Assembly: GCA_964016985.1 (NCBI GenBank)
Contig: OZ024833.1
Location: forward strand, 60,277,463 to 60,341,462
Direction of reading: 5' to 3'
Source of the DNA: Anodontia alba
Taxonomy: Eukaryota > Mollusca > Bivalvia > Lucinida > Lucinidae
Length of the DNA stretch: 64,000 nt
The first letter of the stretch is position 1, and every line of letters starts with the position of its first letter. Under the pieces are notes generated by a model. It saw nothing but the letters and a program-made list of their open reading frames with translations, searched no databases and was not told the origin of the DNA. The position numbers were made by a program, and so were the translations under genes. Positions 19,256 through 30,470 of the stretch are shown here, piece after piece.

Positions 19256-19417
19256 AATAATGTCCTGAAACAAGACCATTTCAAACCTAGAGCCCTCTGA
19301 ACAGTGCAGATCCCACAGCTCTGGATAAGAGTGGTATGTGGTATCCAAACAAATACCATATTTGAGCTAATTACTGCACCATGCGCTAAAGTTTTTCAAA
19401 ATTACTGGTAAAACATG

Positions 19418-22400
19418 TACGGTAAATGTCCTAAAATTTCGAACAAAATTAAATAATTTCAGTTCTTGCTGTTCAAAATTTTAGAAATTATGATTTGCTA
19501 AAAAATTTACTGTTCGAAATTTTAGGACAGATTCACTTACAGCCAAAATTGACCTGGCTATCGGACGCTTTCGGATACCCAAAACGACAAAAAAGGACCT
19601 TCACGGCGAAAGGGTTTTCTTATTTGCTATGTCTGATTGGTAAACTGAATGTGAAATTGTATGAACTAATAAATAATTACCACACTGATGTTTGTTTTCA
19701 ATTCCATCCGGTTAATTCTATGTCGAATAATGTTTCTCGTAACAAAACAATTAATTATCCGGTACACTAATTAATCGCCAGATACGTTTGTTCGGCACTC
19801 CGGGAATGTGCCACTTTCTTAAAATAGGTTGGCTTAGTCCACTGTCTTCTTACGTAACAACCCTCTTCCCTTTGCCGCACTGAGATACATAAGCTGACCA
19901 AAATACTTCTTGTTTGAGCCACTACAGAAACACAAAAGTCCCTTTCCTCAAAGGTGAAGTGTACGTAGTTTTAATGTGAAAAGCGCAGACTGATTAGAAT
20001 TTCCTCCGTTTTGCAGCGCAGTATTCACACTGCTTGCTGACATAATGCATTCTGTTGGCGATTTGCGTAGACCCAGATCAGACCGCCCCGAAACATAGAC
20101 TGCGCGGATGCGCAAGTTGATTTTGTCTATGCCGGTCTCAAATGTCATAAGGTCGTTTCTATTGGAAAGGACTCATACATAAACGAACAGTTGTACGGAC
20201 AACCAGGTCTCTGAGAACCAGCTAGATCTGAATGCAGCCTGATCAAGATCAAAGATTTTAGCTCAACACCAAACTGAACTACGTATGCCAAACCTGTGAA
20301 ATGCAATTATCGTTTTTCGCAATATTTCTTTCTTTAAAAAATGTATTGTCATTTAGAATTCGGTACCGAAACTTATTGCAAGAATATATGTCATCAATAG
20401 TAATCCTTTCAATAGATCTCTGTTAAGGCGAAAATGTCCCTTTGTGTATATGTGTAAGTCACATCAGAGTGCGAGACGCAGTCTAGTGCAGAATGGTGTC
20501 TACTCAATTCGCTGATAGATCATTGGTACAAAACACTGTAATACAAGAATCGCAGTCTCCAGCAAGTGCACAGACTGATCACATTTGTAACAAATGATTA
20601 GGTTCATTTTGGCTTGTTGGGACCTATCATCTCTGTTGGGACCATTACCTGTTCAAATAGGATGCACTGAGCATATCATGACAATCACGCGGTCAGACAG
20701 GAAATATTTTGCTGGAGGCGTTAATCCCCACGACAAAAACGTTTTCGGCGTGCTTATTGATACCTTTGGCACGCTAAACTTAAATATTAGCGGCAGATAT
20801 TATCGAAGGACACAGTGTACAGACGAGCAGGAACGACCCAGATCAGAATGCGCGGATGCACATGCTAATTTACAATTTCGCTTGTAGCGCATTCTTATTA
20901 TCACATGTGCGTCACGCTTTGCTGAAATGATCAGATCAACTTTAGAATTCTGGTATAGCTGTCACACGACTTACCAAATACCGGAATACTACCGAAATAC
21001 CAGAATATCCGTGAAAAGTACAGGAATACCTGTGAAGACACCAATACTGGCTTTAATTAAGAAACGAATATTCTCGGAGGACGATCTTGAAAACGCAATC
21101 CCCCAAATTAGTTTCATTCCCTTGTTCTCTTTGGCGTCTGGTCTGCGCTGTTTGCATAGGCCTGTCTGTTCCAATATTTAGGTTCTTTAAATTTTTAATA
21201 TGTGCCAGTTTCGTATACGTTTCTAACGAGAAAAGACTCAATAAAATAAGTTTATTTTTCTCTCGAAGAGGTTTCCCGCCACGATTTCACATGACATACC
21301 GCTACGAGCACACGGTTTCTTAATGCGGGGGGAAAGGGAAATGTTGCTTTGTGACTGTTCATTTTCTGGGTATTTTAATAATTATAATGTTCTCAATATA
21401 TACATAATGTAAAAGAATAACAGTACTAATATTTATTTATACCCTGTTAAATGCGGAGTAAGGTCCTCACGCTTTAGGTGTTTACTGTTTAAAGGGAGCT
21501 AATTGCATATGCCTTGATGAATATTACGAGTCGGACCCAACATTTTTTTAATTAATCAGGGGTGGATGCAGGATGACTGCTGAAGGGATTAGATTTGATC
21601 GAATTTCCATACTTACTCTACATATTCGGACAGACAGGCCTGAGCAAACAGTGTAGGCCCAGATCAGACGCCGCAGAACGAATGTAAAACCATCACTGAA
21701 ACAGTGATGTTTTAACCAAAGATTCGCAATCTCTGTTCTATGTCCCCCTCCCCCTAACTAGTTTCATTCCTTTTTACTCTGCGGCGTCTGATCTGAGTCT
21801 ACAGTTTGCATAGGCCTGTCTCAATACTTAGGTTCTATTTTTAATACCTGTCAGTTTCATATGCATTTCTGACAAAAAAATGCTCTGTAATTTAACGAAC
21901 ATAAGTGTTTTCCCTCTTAGGGGTTTCCGCTACGATTTCTCGTGATGTTACCGTTACGAGCATGCGGTTTCTTCATGCAGGGCAAGGGAATGTGACTGTT
22001 GCATTTTCTGTATTTTCACATATATTTTTGTAATCTATACTGGAAATGAGACTGTCCTAGAATTGCGAGTCGTCGCCCGGTGCATGGCGTATCTGAGCAG
22101 ACCCATGAAAATCTACGTAGGTATAGCAATAAGACATACGAAGTAGTGGTGATATATACAAATAAACAGCAAATAGTCAGATCGTACAGCGTGGATCCAT
22201 AGATTATCCTGGCCTTCGTTTTTCAACAGGAATATTTATCATGTCTGCCATAAGGTAAAAACAGTTCTAGATCGCCTGCTCATAATCTAACCTTATCACA
22301 CGGACATCCACGTGACTGTCGCGTGGAAATGGTTAACATTGTGATGGAAGTCTCTTTTTTTTTTTTCTTGGGAATTTTCAGTCAGTATCTCCTGGGTCTG

Positions 22401-22736
22401 TATAAAATTAAAATACGGTTTCCATGCCATTTATGTACATAAAATTCGTTATGACACTGCCGTGTGCATTTACGTTTTGCGGTGGCTTTCAACACATTAC
22501 TACTTTAGTTTCCGGTTCCGTAACGGCGGAAAAAAAAAAAAAAAAAAACGTTACCGAAATTAGAATGTGCCGTTAAAAAAAATACTTGAAGAAAGCTGTG
22601 TTCGAAATTTTAGAAATCCCCTTTCTACAAAACTGCTACTGTTCGAGATTTTAGGACATTTCCAGAAATTATTTTGGGCAAAAATATTAGGTGTTTGAAA
22701 TTTTAGAGTGTTCGAAATTTTAGGACATTTACCGTA
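19418..22736. mobile_element. W: 3.3-kb element with perfect 28-bp TIRs
   Basis: 19,418-19,445 and 22,709-22,736 are perfect inverted repeats beginning TACGGTAAATGTCCTAAAAT. Subterminal copies of TTCGAAATTTTAGGACA-like text lie at about 19,508 and 22,645-22,660. Flanks GTAAAACATG and GTAAAATATC match at 8 of 10 positions, a possible decayed 9-10-bp duplication; a TA target is the alternative. The interior is less AT-rich than its surroundings and holds no transposase frame I recognise. It contains L-type core pieces (20,069; 21,640) and a ~300-bp direct duplication. Confidence 0.55.
21087..22040 (+). repeat. diverged direct repeat inside W
   Basis: 21,105-21,400 and about 21,755-22,040 share AGTTTCATTCC, TTTGCATAGGCCTGTCT, TTAGGTTCT, GGTTTC, CGCTACGA, TACGAGCA and CGGTTTCTT in the same order. 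In between, 21,604-21,720 holds an L-like left half and a poly-C tract. The ORF at 20,594-20,887 and those at 20,927-21,323 have no recognisable domain. Confidence 0.6.
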
Positions 22737-23035
22737 GTAAAATATCTACCTTACAAGAAAGATAAGCAAGGAACTGAATGAGAGCATATTTAATGATGTT
22801 GATGCAATTTTTTTTCTGATTTTCTCTATGAAAGTATATGTTGTTGGTTCTCATTTGAATTGCCTCGACAAGGGGAGGCAATTCAAATGAGTACCAACAA
22901 CATATGCTCTTATAAAGCAATAAATTAAAGTACACGATCTGTAAACTGAAGACTAAGAAATTATTTGACTGTGCGCTTATAGGATCTGTGTGGTAATTAG
23001 GTCGAATATGGCAGTTCTTATTTCTCCATTATACT

Positions 23036-23225
23036 TCCAGATTAGAGGGGGTAACCACTTTATAATTTCATATTTCTCCACAAAAACATATGTTGTGGTA
23101 CTCATTAGAAGCAACTTAGTGTGGTGCTTCTAATGAGTACCCACAACATATGTTATTGTGGAGAAATAAGAAAAATATCAGTATTTTTTGGTTGAAGAAA
23201 GATCCTTGTCTGGAGCTATGATGTT
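23036..23225. mobile_element. C-family MITE, subtype with TTTTTGGTTGAAGAAAG flank
   Basis: Arms ATATTTCTCCACAAAAACAT, GTTGTGGTACTCATTAGAAG and GCTTCTAATGAGTACCCACA; right flank ATCAGTATTTTTTGGTTGAA...TTGTCTGGAGCTATG as at 11,071. Another worn half palindrome (GTTGTGGGTATCACCGGAA) continues to about 23,290. Confidence 0.65.
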
Positions 23226-23300
23226 GTGGGTATCACCGGAATCGCCTTGGCGAAATAGGGTGATCCACATGCATTTTTATTGAGAAATATAGCTCATTAC

Positions 23301-23569
23301 GAAAACACGCCTATTCAAATATATAGAAAATTTCACCTCCAAAACCTGAAAATCTTCAGATAAAAAAAAACTCATATTTTTCATATTTCTACTCAAAACC
23401 TGGATTGTGGGTACTCATTAGAACTGCCTCAGTGAGGCAGTTCTAATGAGTACCCACAATCTATGTTTCCAAGCAAAAATAAGAAAAAATAATGTATACC
23501 CCTATAAACCCCAGTTTTACTATATAAAAGTGGGGCTGAAGATGGTCAAAATTATAGAGGCATGTTTTC
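23301..23569. mobile_element. E-family MITE
   Basis: Ends GAAAACACGCCTATTCAAAT and GAGGCATGTTTTC. Centre ATTGTGGGTACTCATTAGAA-CTGCCTCAGTGAGGCAG with its complement; right block AACCCCAGTTTTACTATATA. Core shared with C but ends unlike C. Copies at 25,337, 51,896 and 60,187. Confidence 0.75.
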
Positions 23570-24248
23570 AGTGATCATGAAAACTTCTTGGAAAAAATCT
23601 TATCTGGAGCTATGGATCCAGATAAGCTGTTTCATCAAGATTTATATCTGTTGCCAGATTCATTAACACACAATTTATTTTTCATGCTTATACACCATCC
23701 AAGAACAAAGTCACTATCATATTAGTATCAATAAAATATTCGATCAACACAATCACTGGAACAGTAAATTCTTCTTCGAACAAATTTCCATCACAGTCAC
23801 TTTAGCAATTTCATAAATGAACACATCTGTATCCAGAAGAAATTTAAGATACACAATTAAGACACAAAACAAATGAAATTATTAAATTTGACAAAGTCCA
23901 ACATAACACAAAAACAAACCTATTTAATGATTCAAAAGTTATTATGTGTTTAAAGTCTGATAATGACCATATACTCAAAACATGATTTATTGTACTTTTA
24001 TATGACTTATCCACACCAGACACAGTGATATCAATATATATGTAGGTTGATATGAAAGTAGCTGATAGGGAGATAATTTAATCCACAACTGCAGAAGATG
24101 ACTTATTTTTTATCTATTTATTATCATTATTTTTCATTTTTTCTCCCTTCTTTTTCAGAGAAAATAAGGTTTGCAGACAAGTCACAGGAAACATCAAGTA
24201 TTATTTTCTCTAACTGCTCACTTCAGGTATAGTAGTAAGAAAATCCTG
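23570..24248. other. unassigned AT-rich sequence
   Basis: No gene, array or strong palindrome seen. Confidence 0.4.
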
Positions 24249-24508
24249 CATTCCACGTGAAACAGCAAATCACTCACCTGTACACATAGTACCCATTTAT
24301 ACAGTAAACAATTACTTATAAATATAGTCATCCAAAGGTCAAAGCGACAGGTCAATTTGGGCGGCCTATATAGGCCGCCCAAATTGACCTGTCACTTTGA
24401 CCTTTACATAATAATAGTTATAAGTATGTTTACTGTTTACTGTGTAAACGGTTATTTATAACCTATAAAGGTGAGTGAATACCCATTTCCCATAGAATGC
24501 AATATTTT
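24249..24508. mobile_element. F-family MITE with a 72-bp near-perfect palindrome
   Basis: 24,334-24,405 folds on itself with a zero-length loop at GGCCTATATAGGCC; one mismatch (AAGC/CACT side). Each arm carries two AGGTCA hexamers. Outer arms ACAGTAAACAATTACTTATA and TGTTTACTGTTTACTGTG continue the inverted repeat. A second, interrupted copy is at 35,733-37,015. Confidence 0.75.
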
Positions 24509-24547
24509 CAGATTGTCATGCCTAAATTGTACAGTGGACAATGCTGA

Positions 24548-24650
24548 CGATGATTTGATCTTTTACATCCCTTTCAACATTATTTAAGTCATATCGAGAA
24601 GCTGGAAGGTTATTAATAAAAGGCTCTGTACAATGGACATATCCTGATGA
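24548..24650 (-). mobile_element. SINE-2 tail fragment
   Basis: TTTTACATCCCTTTCAACAT, TTATTTAAGTCATATCGAGA and AAAAGGCTCTGTACAATGGA match the SINE-2 3' part at 38,665-38,740. The tRNA head is missing. Confidence 0.55.
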
Positions 24651-24703
24651 AAATTAAATGCAAAGATCAGGACAGATCAAGTTGATTGGCCTTTAACATT
24701 CTA

Positions 24704-24951
24704 TTAATCCTTAGAGCCCCAATCACAACTGCAGCAGACGACAATTTTTTTTTTTTTTTTTCAGAGAAAACAAGTCTTGACATTTTGTGTGAATCATCTG
24801 CCTTTCAGAGAAAACAAGTCTTGACATTTCATGTGAATCATCTGCTTGGCAGATGATTCACACAAAATGTCAAGACTTGTTTTCTCTGAAAAATAAAAAA
24901 AAAATTTGAATGTTGTCTGCTACAAATTTTGCTTGGTGCTTTAAGGATTAA
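24704..24951. mobile_element. G-family TTAA-target MITE with an internal ~42-bp duplication
   Basis: TTAA both sides, ends TCCTTAGAGCCCCAATCAC and CTTGGTGCTTTAAGGA. CAGAGAAAACAAGTCTTGAC appears twice in direct orientation (about 24,762 and 24,806) before the palindrome centre CTGCTTGGCAGATGATTC. Confidence 0.8.
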
Positions 24952-25054
24952 TAATATAACCCTATAAGAAGTGTGTTAATATTGGTTTACCACTGTCCCA
25001 TACAGAAATTAGCCCTGCTGCAGACTTAAAGGACTACTAATTACCATATTTACC

Positions 25055-25218
25055 TTAACACTTAGCATGCTGGGAAACAAATTCCAGCAGGCAGCATTTT
25101 GAAATATTTGTATTGTTTCCCTGAAAATAGAATCTGACATTTTGTATGAAATGTCAAAACCATTTTTTTTTTTTTTTTGATAAATAAGAAAAACATCAGT
25201 TTGTCTGCTAGTTCTAAA
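25055..25218. mobile_element. I-family MITE, short copy
   Basis: TTAACACTTAGCATGCTGGG, CCCTGAAAATAGAATCTGAC, GAAATGTCAAAACC; the hairpin tip is deleted. Followed by a poly-A tract at about 25,227-25,248. Confidence 0.65.
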
Positions 25219-25256
25219 TTTCAAAAAAAAAAAAAAAAAAAAAAAAAATCCATTTT

Positions 25257-25630
25257 TGTTCTTGCTCGATTAATGACAAGCAGTGCAGACTGAGTACTGC
25301 AATGTCTGATCATGTCTACACCATTTGCTCTAGAATCATGCCTATTCAAATAAATTGAAAAATTTACAACCAAAAAAGAAAAATTTTCAAATAAAAAAAT
25401 CTGATATTTTTCATATTTCTGCTCGAAACATAGATTGTGGGTACTCATTAGAACTGCCTTGGCGAGGCAGTTCTATCAAGTACCCACAATCTATGTTTTT
25501 TAGCAAAATAAGAAAAATAATGTATACCCCTGTAAACCCCAGTTTTACTATATAAAAGTGGGGTTTAAGGGGGTCAAAATTATATAGGCGTGTTTTTGTG
25601 ATATCTGCCCCAATACTTAGAGTAAACACA
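25257..25630. mobile_element. L-family repeat with E inserted
   Basis: L pieces GTGCAGACTGAGTACTGCAA, TGATCATGTCTACACCATTTGCTC (left) and CTGCCCCAATACTTAGAGTAAACAC (right) flank the E element, so E landed in L. Confidence 0.55.
25337..25597. mobile_element. E-family MITE
   Basis: CATGCCTATTCAAATAAATT at left, TATATAGGCGTGTTTTTGTG at right; centre GTACTCATTAGAACTGCCTTGGCGAGGCAGTTC. Very close to 23,301-23,569. Confidence 0.75.
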
Positions 25631-25634
25631 GTAT

Positions 25635-25888
25635 TTAACCCATAAAGCGCATAAATCACAACTGCGGCAGACAACACAATAATACTTTCTTTTTATTTTT
25701 CATAGCAAATAAGTCTTGACCATTAATGTGAATCATCAGATACATATGAATAATCTCATCTGCCAAGCAGAAGATTCACATGAAATGTCAATTTATTTTC
25801 TATGAAAAAAAAAAGAAAAAAAGAAATGAAATAGAAATTTCAGGAAGGTTGTCTGCTACAAATTTTGCTTGGGTCTTTCAGAGTGAAA
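25635..25888. mobile_element. G-family MITE, diverged
   Basis: TTAACCCATAAAGCGC, CACAACTGCGGCAGACAACA, ATCTGCCAAGCAGAAGATTC, CTGCTACAAATTTTGCTTGG. The left TTAA is intact, the right end is worn. Confidence 0.65.
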
Positions 25889-26119
25889 GAGTTTGAATTT
25901 TTACGGTAATTATTTCTCTTTAAAATAGGGCTTGGCATTTCATTCCAATCATGTCACTCTGTTTTCAGGGAAACTTGACATGCAAGTGCAAGTGTTCTCT
26001 TGAGAGAAGACAGTTTACCTGCTAACTGTCATTACCAGCTGGACAATTACAAAATAAATATTTTATTTATATTTATGACATACTCCAGGGTGAATAAACA
26101 TGTTTATTGTCATATTTAT

Positions 26120-26341
26120 TTAACATTTATCATGCAACAAATTCAGCAGATGACAAACTAATGATAGTTTTATTAGTTTTTCAAGAGAAAACAGGTTCTG
26201 ACACTTCATGCAAATAGTCTCCTAAAGAGACAATTTGCATGAAATGTCAAATCCTATTTTTTTTAGGAAAAATAAGAAAAAATATTTCAGAATGTTGTTT
26301 GGTGAAATTTTTACCCAGCATGTAAAGTTGTAATGGTTTAA
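26120..26341. mobile_element. I-family TTAA-type MITE
   Basis: TTAACATTTATCATGC and AAATTCAGCAGATGAC at left; TTACCCAGCATGTAAAG with TTAA at right. Centre ATAGTCTCCTAAAGAGACAA. Confidence 0.75.
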
Positions 26342-26507
26342 TGTTTAACAGGTTGAATTTAAATAGCAGCAGGTGACAGTTTATAATATTTAAAATATTT
26401 TCTCATGCTAAAGTCATGTTAGGACAGAACCCAGGATGAGGAAGGGACATGCTAGTTTTACTGGTTTTAGTCGTCCGAACAAGATATCATTTTGTGCAAA
26501 AAAGATC

Positions 26508-26760
26508 GGAAAACAACATCTTGTTTGGACAACTTAATACCTTATTTGCACAAGATAATATCTTATCTGCACAGGATAATATTTTGTCCACACAAGATAG
26601 TATCATTTTTTTATACAATATGTTTTTTTTTTAATACAACATGTTTTTCTAAGCACTTCTTATCTTGTCTGCACAAGATAATATCTTGTCCACACAAGAT
26701 ACTACCTTAACGACTTATTATCTTGTTATCTTGTCGGCACACTTATTGTCTTGTCCCCAC
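26508..26760. repeat. degenerate ~20-bp repeats of CAAGATAATATCTTG
   Basis: Repeated text ACAAGATAATATCTTGTC with spacers such as CCACA, TGCA and GGCACA. CAAGATAATATCTTG is an odd-length palindrome. A T-rich patch (26,609-26,650) breaks the array. ORFs here are repeat readings. Confidence 0.7.
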
Positions 26761-26994
26761 AACTCTCATCGACTTGGTTCGGGGGGAGGGGGCAGAGTTG
26801 GTCATACAACTTGGGTGGGGCTAGGGGGTGGGCCACTAGAGTTTTGGCTGTGGAGTAGGGGTCAAAGGAAAATTATTTCAATGTTTTGTTGATCATAGCT
26901 CAGAAACCGGTGATGTTGTAAAGTTGAAATTTGACAGAATGGTTTGATAGATAAAAACCATTTTATTTTTTTAATGGTTGCTCCAGACTTTCAC

Positions 26995-29900
26995 AGAACA
27001 GAACAGAATAGAACTTTATTAATCTAACTACTTCTCAGGCCACACCCAGGAAGTGTAAGAGAAGGGAAAAAAAACAAAAAAAAAATAAACAAACAAAAAA
27101 AAACTACATAATGACCAAAGTAAGTAACAAAGTTTACAAATACACATTGTATACATCACATACTGTCTACACCTACACACATGCATATACACACATATAC
27201 ATGTTTGCAGGTACACGCATACATGTACACACAATAAGTAAGTAGGAAAAAAAAAAAAAAAAAAAAAAAACAATTCACACACAAACAATATCCTATCACC
27301 TCCACCAGCTTCACACTCATCCACCAGGAGGTTAACTGGCTGCCATGAACAAATATGAAACCAGTAGAGGAATTGAACCATTACCACGTGCAAACTGGCT
27401 CACTTCACCCCTTACTAAATTATATACATATATATAACCTAATTCATCACTGGAAACTTCTTCACAATAATGTCAACAAACTTAGCCAAATTGATAAGTG
27501 TTTGAGTATCTTTGGTAGAAAAGAGCTCTTTAAACTTCATAACATTTGATCTCTTGTAGAAGTAAGATTTTAAAAACTGTTTCCGATCTGAATGAAAGTA
27601 ATCACATGCAAAAAGGTAATGAAATTCATCCCCAATAATGTTTTTTGGGCATAAGTTACATTTCCTTTCATCTAATGGGATGTTTTCCCAACGGCCTGTT
27701 TCAACAGGAAGCCTGTGATTACTTAGTCTAAATTTCAGTAGTGAACTATAATGTTTCTTGCTTAGATTTATTAAGTAATTTTCAAAATTTAGTTCCTGCT
27801 TAAATAAATAATAATTTTTTCCTTCAGAGGACAATTCAATTTTAGAAAACCTATTAAGTAATTTTCAAAATTTAGTTCCTGCTTAAATAAATAATAATTT
27901 TTTCCTTTAGAGGACAATTCAATTTTAGAAAACCATTCCTGTATATGTAAATCAACCAGGGCTCTGGAAATTTGTTCTTTCAATGATTTTGTATTTTCAA
28001 CATTAACTTTATTGAAGAGATCTATACGTCCAACTGAAATGAGTATTTCTTTTATACAGTGAATCCATTTATGCTGAAAGATTCCTGCATTATATTCATG
28101 TAAAAGTACATTATACAACAGTTTTGATAATTTACAGTCTTTACTGTTGATAATATTAAGCCAGTATCCTATCATTCTATTTTTTATACTGATATTAATA
28201 GGTTTATGCCCAAGTTCTGCATACAACATATATACTGGTGTACTTTTCTTAGAATTTGTGATATGTCTTAAAAATTCATTTTGAAGTTTCTCAACGAGTT
28301 GGATGTTCTCAAACCCCCATACTTCACAAGCATAAAGGGCTATAGGGAGTATCGTCTGGTCAAACAATAATAGCTGTAAATCAACAGGTAAATTCAAATT
28401 ACATATTCTTTTGTATAAAAGATGCATTGCCTTCTTTGCTTGATCATAATTATGTTTTTTGGCTTTGTTAAAATTCCTGCTCTTAGTAAAAACTGTCCCT
28501 AGATATTTAAACTCTTTACAAATTTGTATTTTATTCTCACCCATTTAGAAATCGAAACGATTATCATTATGTGTACCAAAGATCAATATTTTTGTTTTGT
28601 CATAATTAATATCTAATCTCCACATGTTAGAATATTCATAAAAGGCGTTTAAATTGTTCTGGAACTCTGTTTCATCTGTACCAAATATCACTATCATCAG
28701 CAACTCGAGATCAATACCAGAACAATTTCTGGTTGAAAGAAAAAATTCTAAGTCATTCAAGAACAGTGCAAACAAAACAGGTGGCAAGTTTTCCCCTTGC
28801 CAAACCCCTCTAAAACTTTGGAAAAAAGCTAGACTGATTACCATTAAAAGAGATACAAGACTTTATCCCTTGGTACAAGTTATAAATAATACGAAAAAAC
28901 TTTCCATTAATGTCATTTTTAAGTAATTTTGACCACAGTCCCACACGCCAAACAGAATCAAATGCTTTACTGAAGTCAATGAAGGAACAGAAGAATTTTA
29001 ATTTTTTAGATTTCAGAATTTCAGTGAGAGCATGAAGAACAAAAATATGGTCAGGGCTCTGAAGCCCGCCTGGTTTTCTTCTAAAATATCATGACAATTC
29101 AGAAATTTATTTAATCTTGAATTAAGCACAGCTGTAAAGAGTTTACCAAAACAGCTTAATATTGTTATAGGCCGGTAATTCTGAGGCTGGAGAGGGTCAC
29201 CTTTATTCTTGTATATGGGTTTTATAATTCCTTCAAGCCAAGAATCAGGCAATATACCTGTTTCAAGAATTAAATTAAAAAATGAATTATATAATGGGAG
29301 CATGATCTCAGATGTACTCTTTATATATTCATTAATTATTTGGTCATTAGAACAAGCTTTATTATTTTAAGAGATTTAATACATTTCAAGATTTCACAGT
29401 CAGTAATTGGAGAGTTCAGGACTTCATCATCATCCTCAATACTCATATTATCAATTGTCTGGTGGCTTTCGAAATCAGGTTCTGCATTAAGGTCCTTGAA
29501 AAAAGAATAAAGAGAATCAAGTTCAATGTTGCTGTCCACTTTCTTATTGTCAATACTATTTATGATTTTCCAGTATTCTTTTGGATTTTTACTTTTTAAA
29601 TTTCTTAATTCAGTTTTGGTAGCTTTGTTGTGTTTATTTATGTAGTAATTCATTTTCTTCTTATAATACTTGCTTGCTTGTATGAGATTAGACTTTGAAT
29701 AGTGTGTTGGATTTCTTGAATGTTTAGACTTTGCAGAAGGATACTGTTTGCGTGCATTTTCACACTGGGTGCCAAACCAAACTTTTTTGCCTATCTTGCA
29801 ATCTCCTTTAAGATTATCATTAATGCTCAGTTTTGCAGACTCACTGAGTATTTCTGAAAACTGGTTTACACTTGTTTCATTTATTAATGAGCTTAGTTCC

Positions 29901-30315
29901 TGAATTTTGGATCTATTTAGATTTTCAACAAAAGCAAATTTCCTATTTTCTGGTAGTTTTGGTCTTTTTTATGACCTGTTTTAGTGTTTTATTTTCTATT
30001 GCTGAAGTTTGCTGTAATTGTAAAGTTGTGCTAATTAGTGCATGTCCATCAGAAAATAAAGCATCAAGTTCTGATACAGTGAACATTTTGACAAAGTGCA
30101 ATGCCTGGTGAGAGACAATAGAATAATCAATAACTGACTGGTTGCGAAAGGTCATTGCGCCAATATTTTTGTCTGAGCCACATCTACCATTAAGAATAAG
30201 TAAATTAGTAAATTGTTTGATTTGCAGATGTCAAGAAGCAAATTGCCTTCATTATTTACCATTTTATCTTGAGATGTACGCGTCTCTGATAATTTGCAAT
30301 TATTAAGTAATGAAG
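26995..30315 (-). mobile_element. non-LTR retrotransposon (LINE), 5' truncated, inactive
   Basis: Minus strand. Order 5' to 3': C-terminal part of an apurinic-type endonuclease, linker, reverse transcriptase, C-terminal Cys/His knuckle, 3' UTR. The 3' end reads AATAAAGTTCTATTCTGTTC with a TTCTG repeat, giving both a poly-A signal and the short 3' microsatellite typical of CR1/Jockey-type LINEs. The 3' UTR (27,000-27,430) has a poly-T run. The 5' end is lost near 30,315. Confidence 0.85.
27439..30315 (-). pseudogene. LINE ORF2 relic: endonuclease C-end, reverse transcriptase, zinc knuckle
   Basis: Frames fall in sequence on the minus strand. About 30,300-29,945: CKSNNLLI, TFRNQSVIDYSIVS and LFSDGHALI (endonuclease SxIDY and SDxH region). 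29,750-29,336: VWFGTQCENARKQYP, KNPKEYWKIINS. 29,303-29,013: GILPDSWLEGIIKPIYKNKG, YRPITILSCFGKLF, NQAGFR (RT motifs 0-2). 28,844-28,545: VWQGENLPPVLFALFLND, and the catalytic ADD (28,693-28,701) directly followed by a frameshift. 28,544-27,439: KEFKYLGTVF, CNLCP...HYLFAC. An 83-bp tandem duplication (27,770-27,852 and 27,853-27,935) breaks the C-terminal frame. At least five breaks; not functional. Confidence 0.85.
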
Positions 30316-30331
30316 ACATTAAAAAAAACAC

Positions 30332-30470
30332 AACTAGCCACACACACAGTAAGGCCAGGTGGTTCCTGCATGACCACTGGACCTTACTGTGTGTGTGGCT
30401 AGTGACCAACCTTTATAGTCATAATTATTTTGGTTTTATTTTAGTGGATTATCAAACAGGATTTTTAATG
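30332..30470. mobile_element. A-family MITE, right half, with modified hairpin tip
   Basis: Arms ACTAGCCACACACACAGTAA and its complement (30,332-30,402, ~32 nt, three mismatches) form the centre. AGTGACCAACCTTTATAG and GGTTTTATTTTAGTGGATTA are A-family. The left half is replaced by the LINE; the right end continues after X (GATTAGTCACTGGAGCCAGTCC, to 30,900). Confidence 0.6.

Larger units (their letters stand above)
19361..23016 (+). mobile_element. D-family element split by W
   Basis: Left piece: CCATATTTGAGCTAATTACT with GCACCATGCGCTAAAG and TTTTTCAAAATTACTGG. Right piece: AAGAAAGATAAGCAAGGAAC, palindrome ATTTGAATTGCCTCGAC/GAGGCAATTCAAATGAG, then GGTAATTAGGTCGAATATGG. The two ends are inverted repeats of each other. 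The left terminal text recurs inverted at 7,590-7,664 in the other split D copy. Confidence 0.55.

Noticed and set aside
20594..20887. 97-codon ORF inside W
   Set aside because: No recognisable motif, no neighbouring exon-like frames, and it contains CCCAGATCAGA core text typical of the non-coding repeats.
27028..27393. 121-codon ORF rich in Phe and Cys-Val repeats
   Set aside because: Translation of the LINE 3' UTR, including a poly-T tract and a CA-rich microsatellite, out of frame with the LINE protein.
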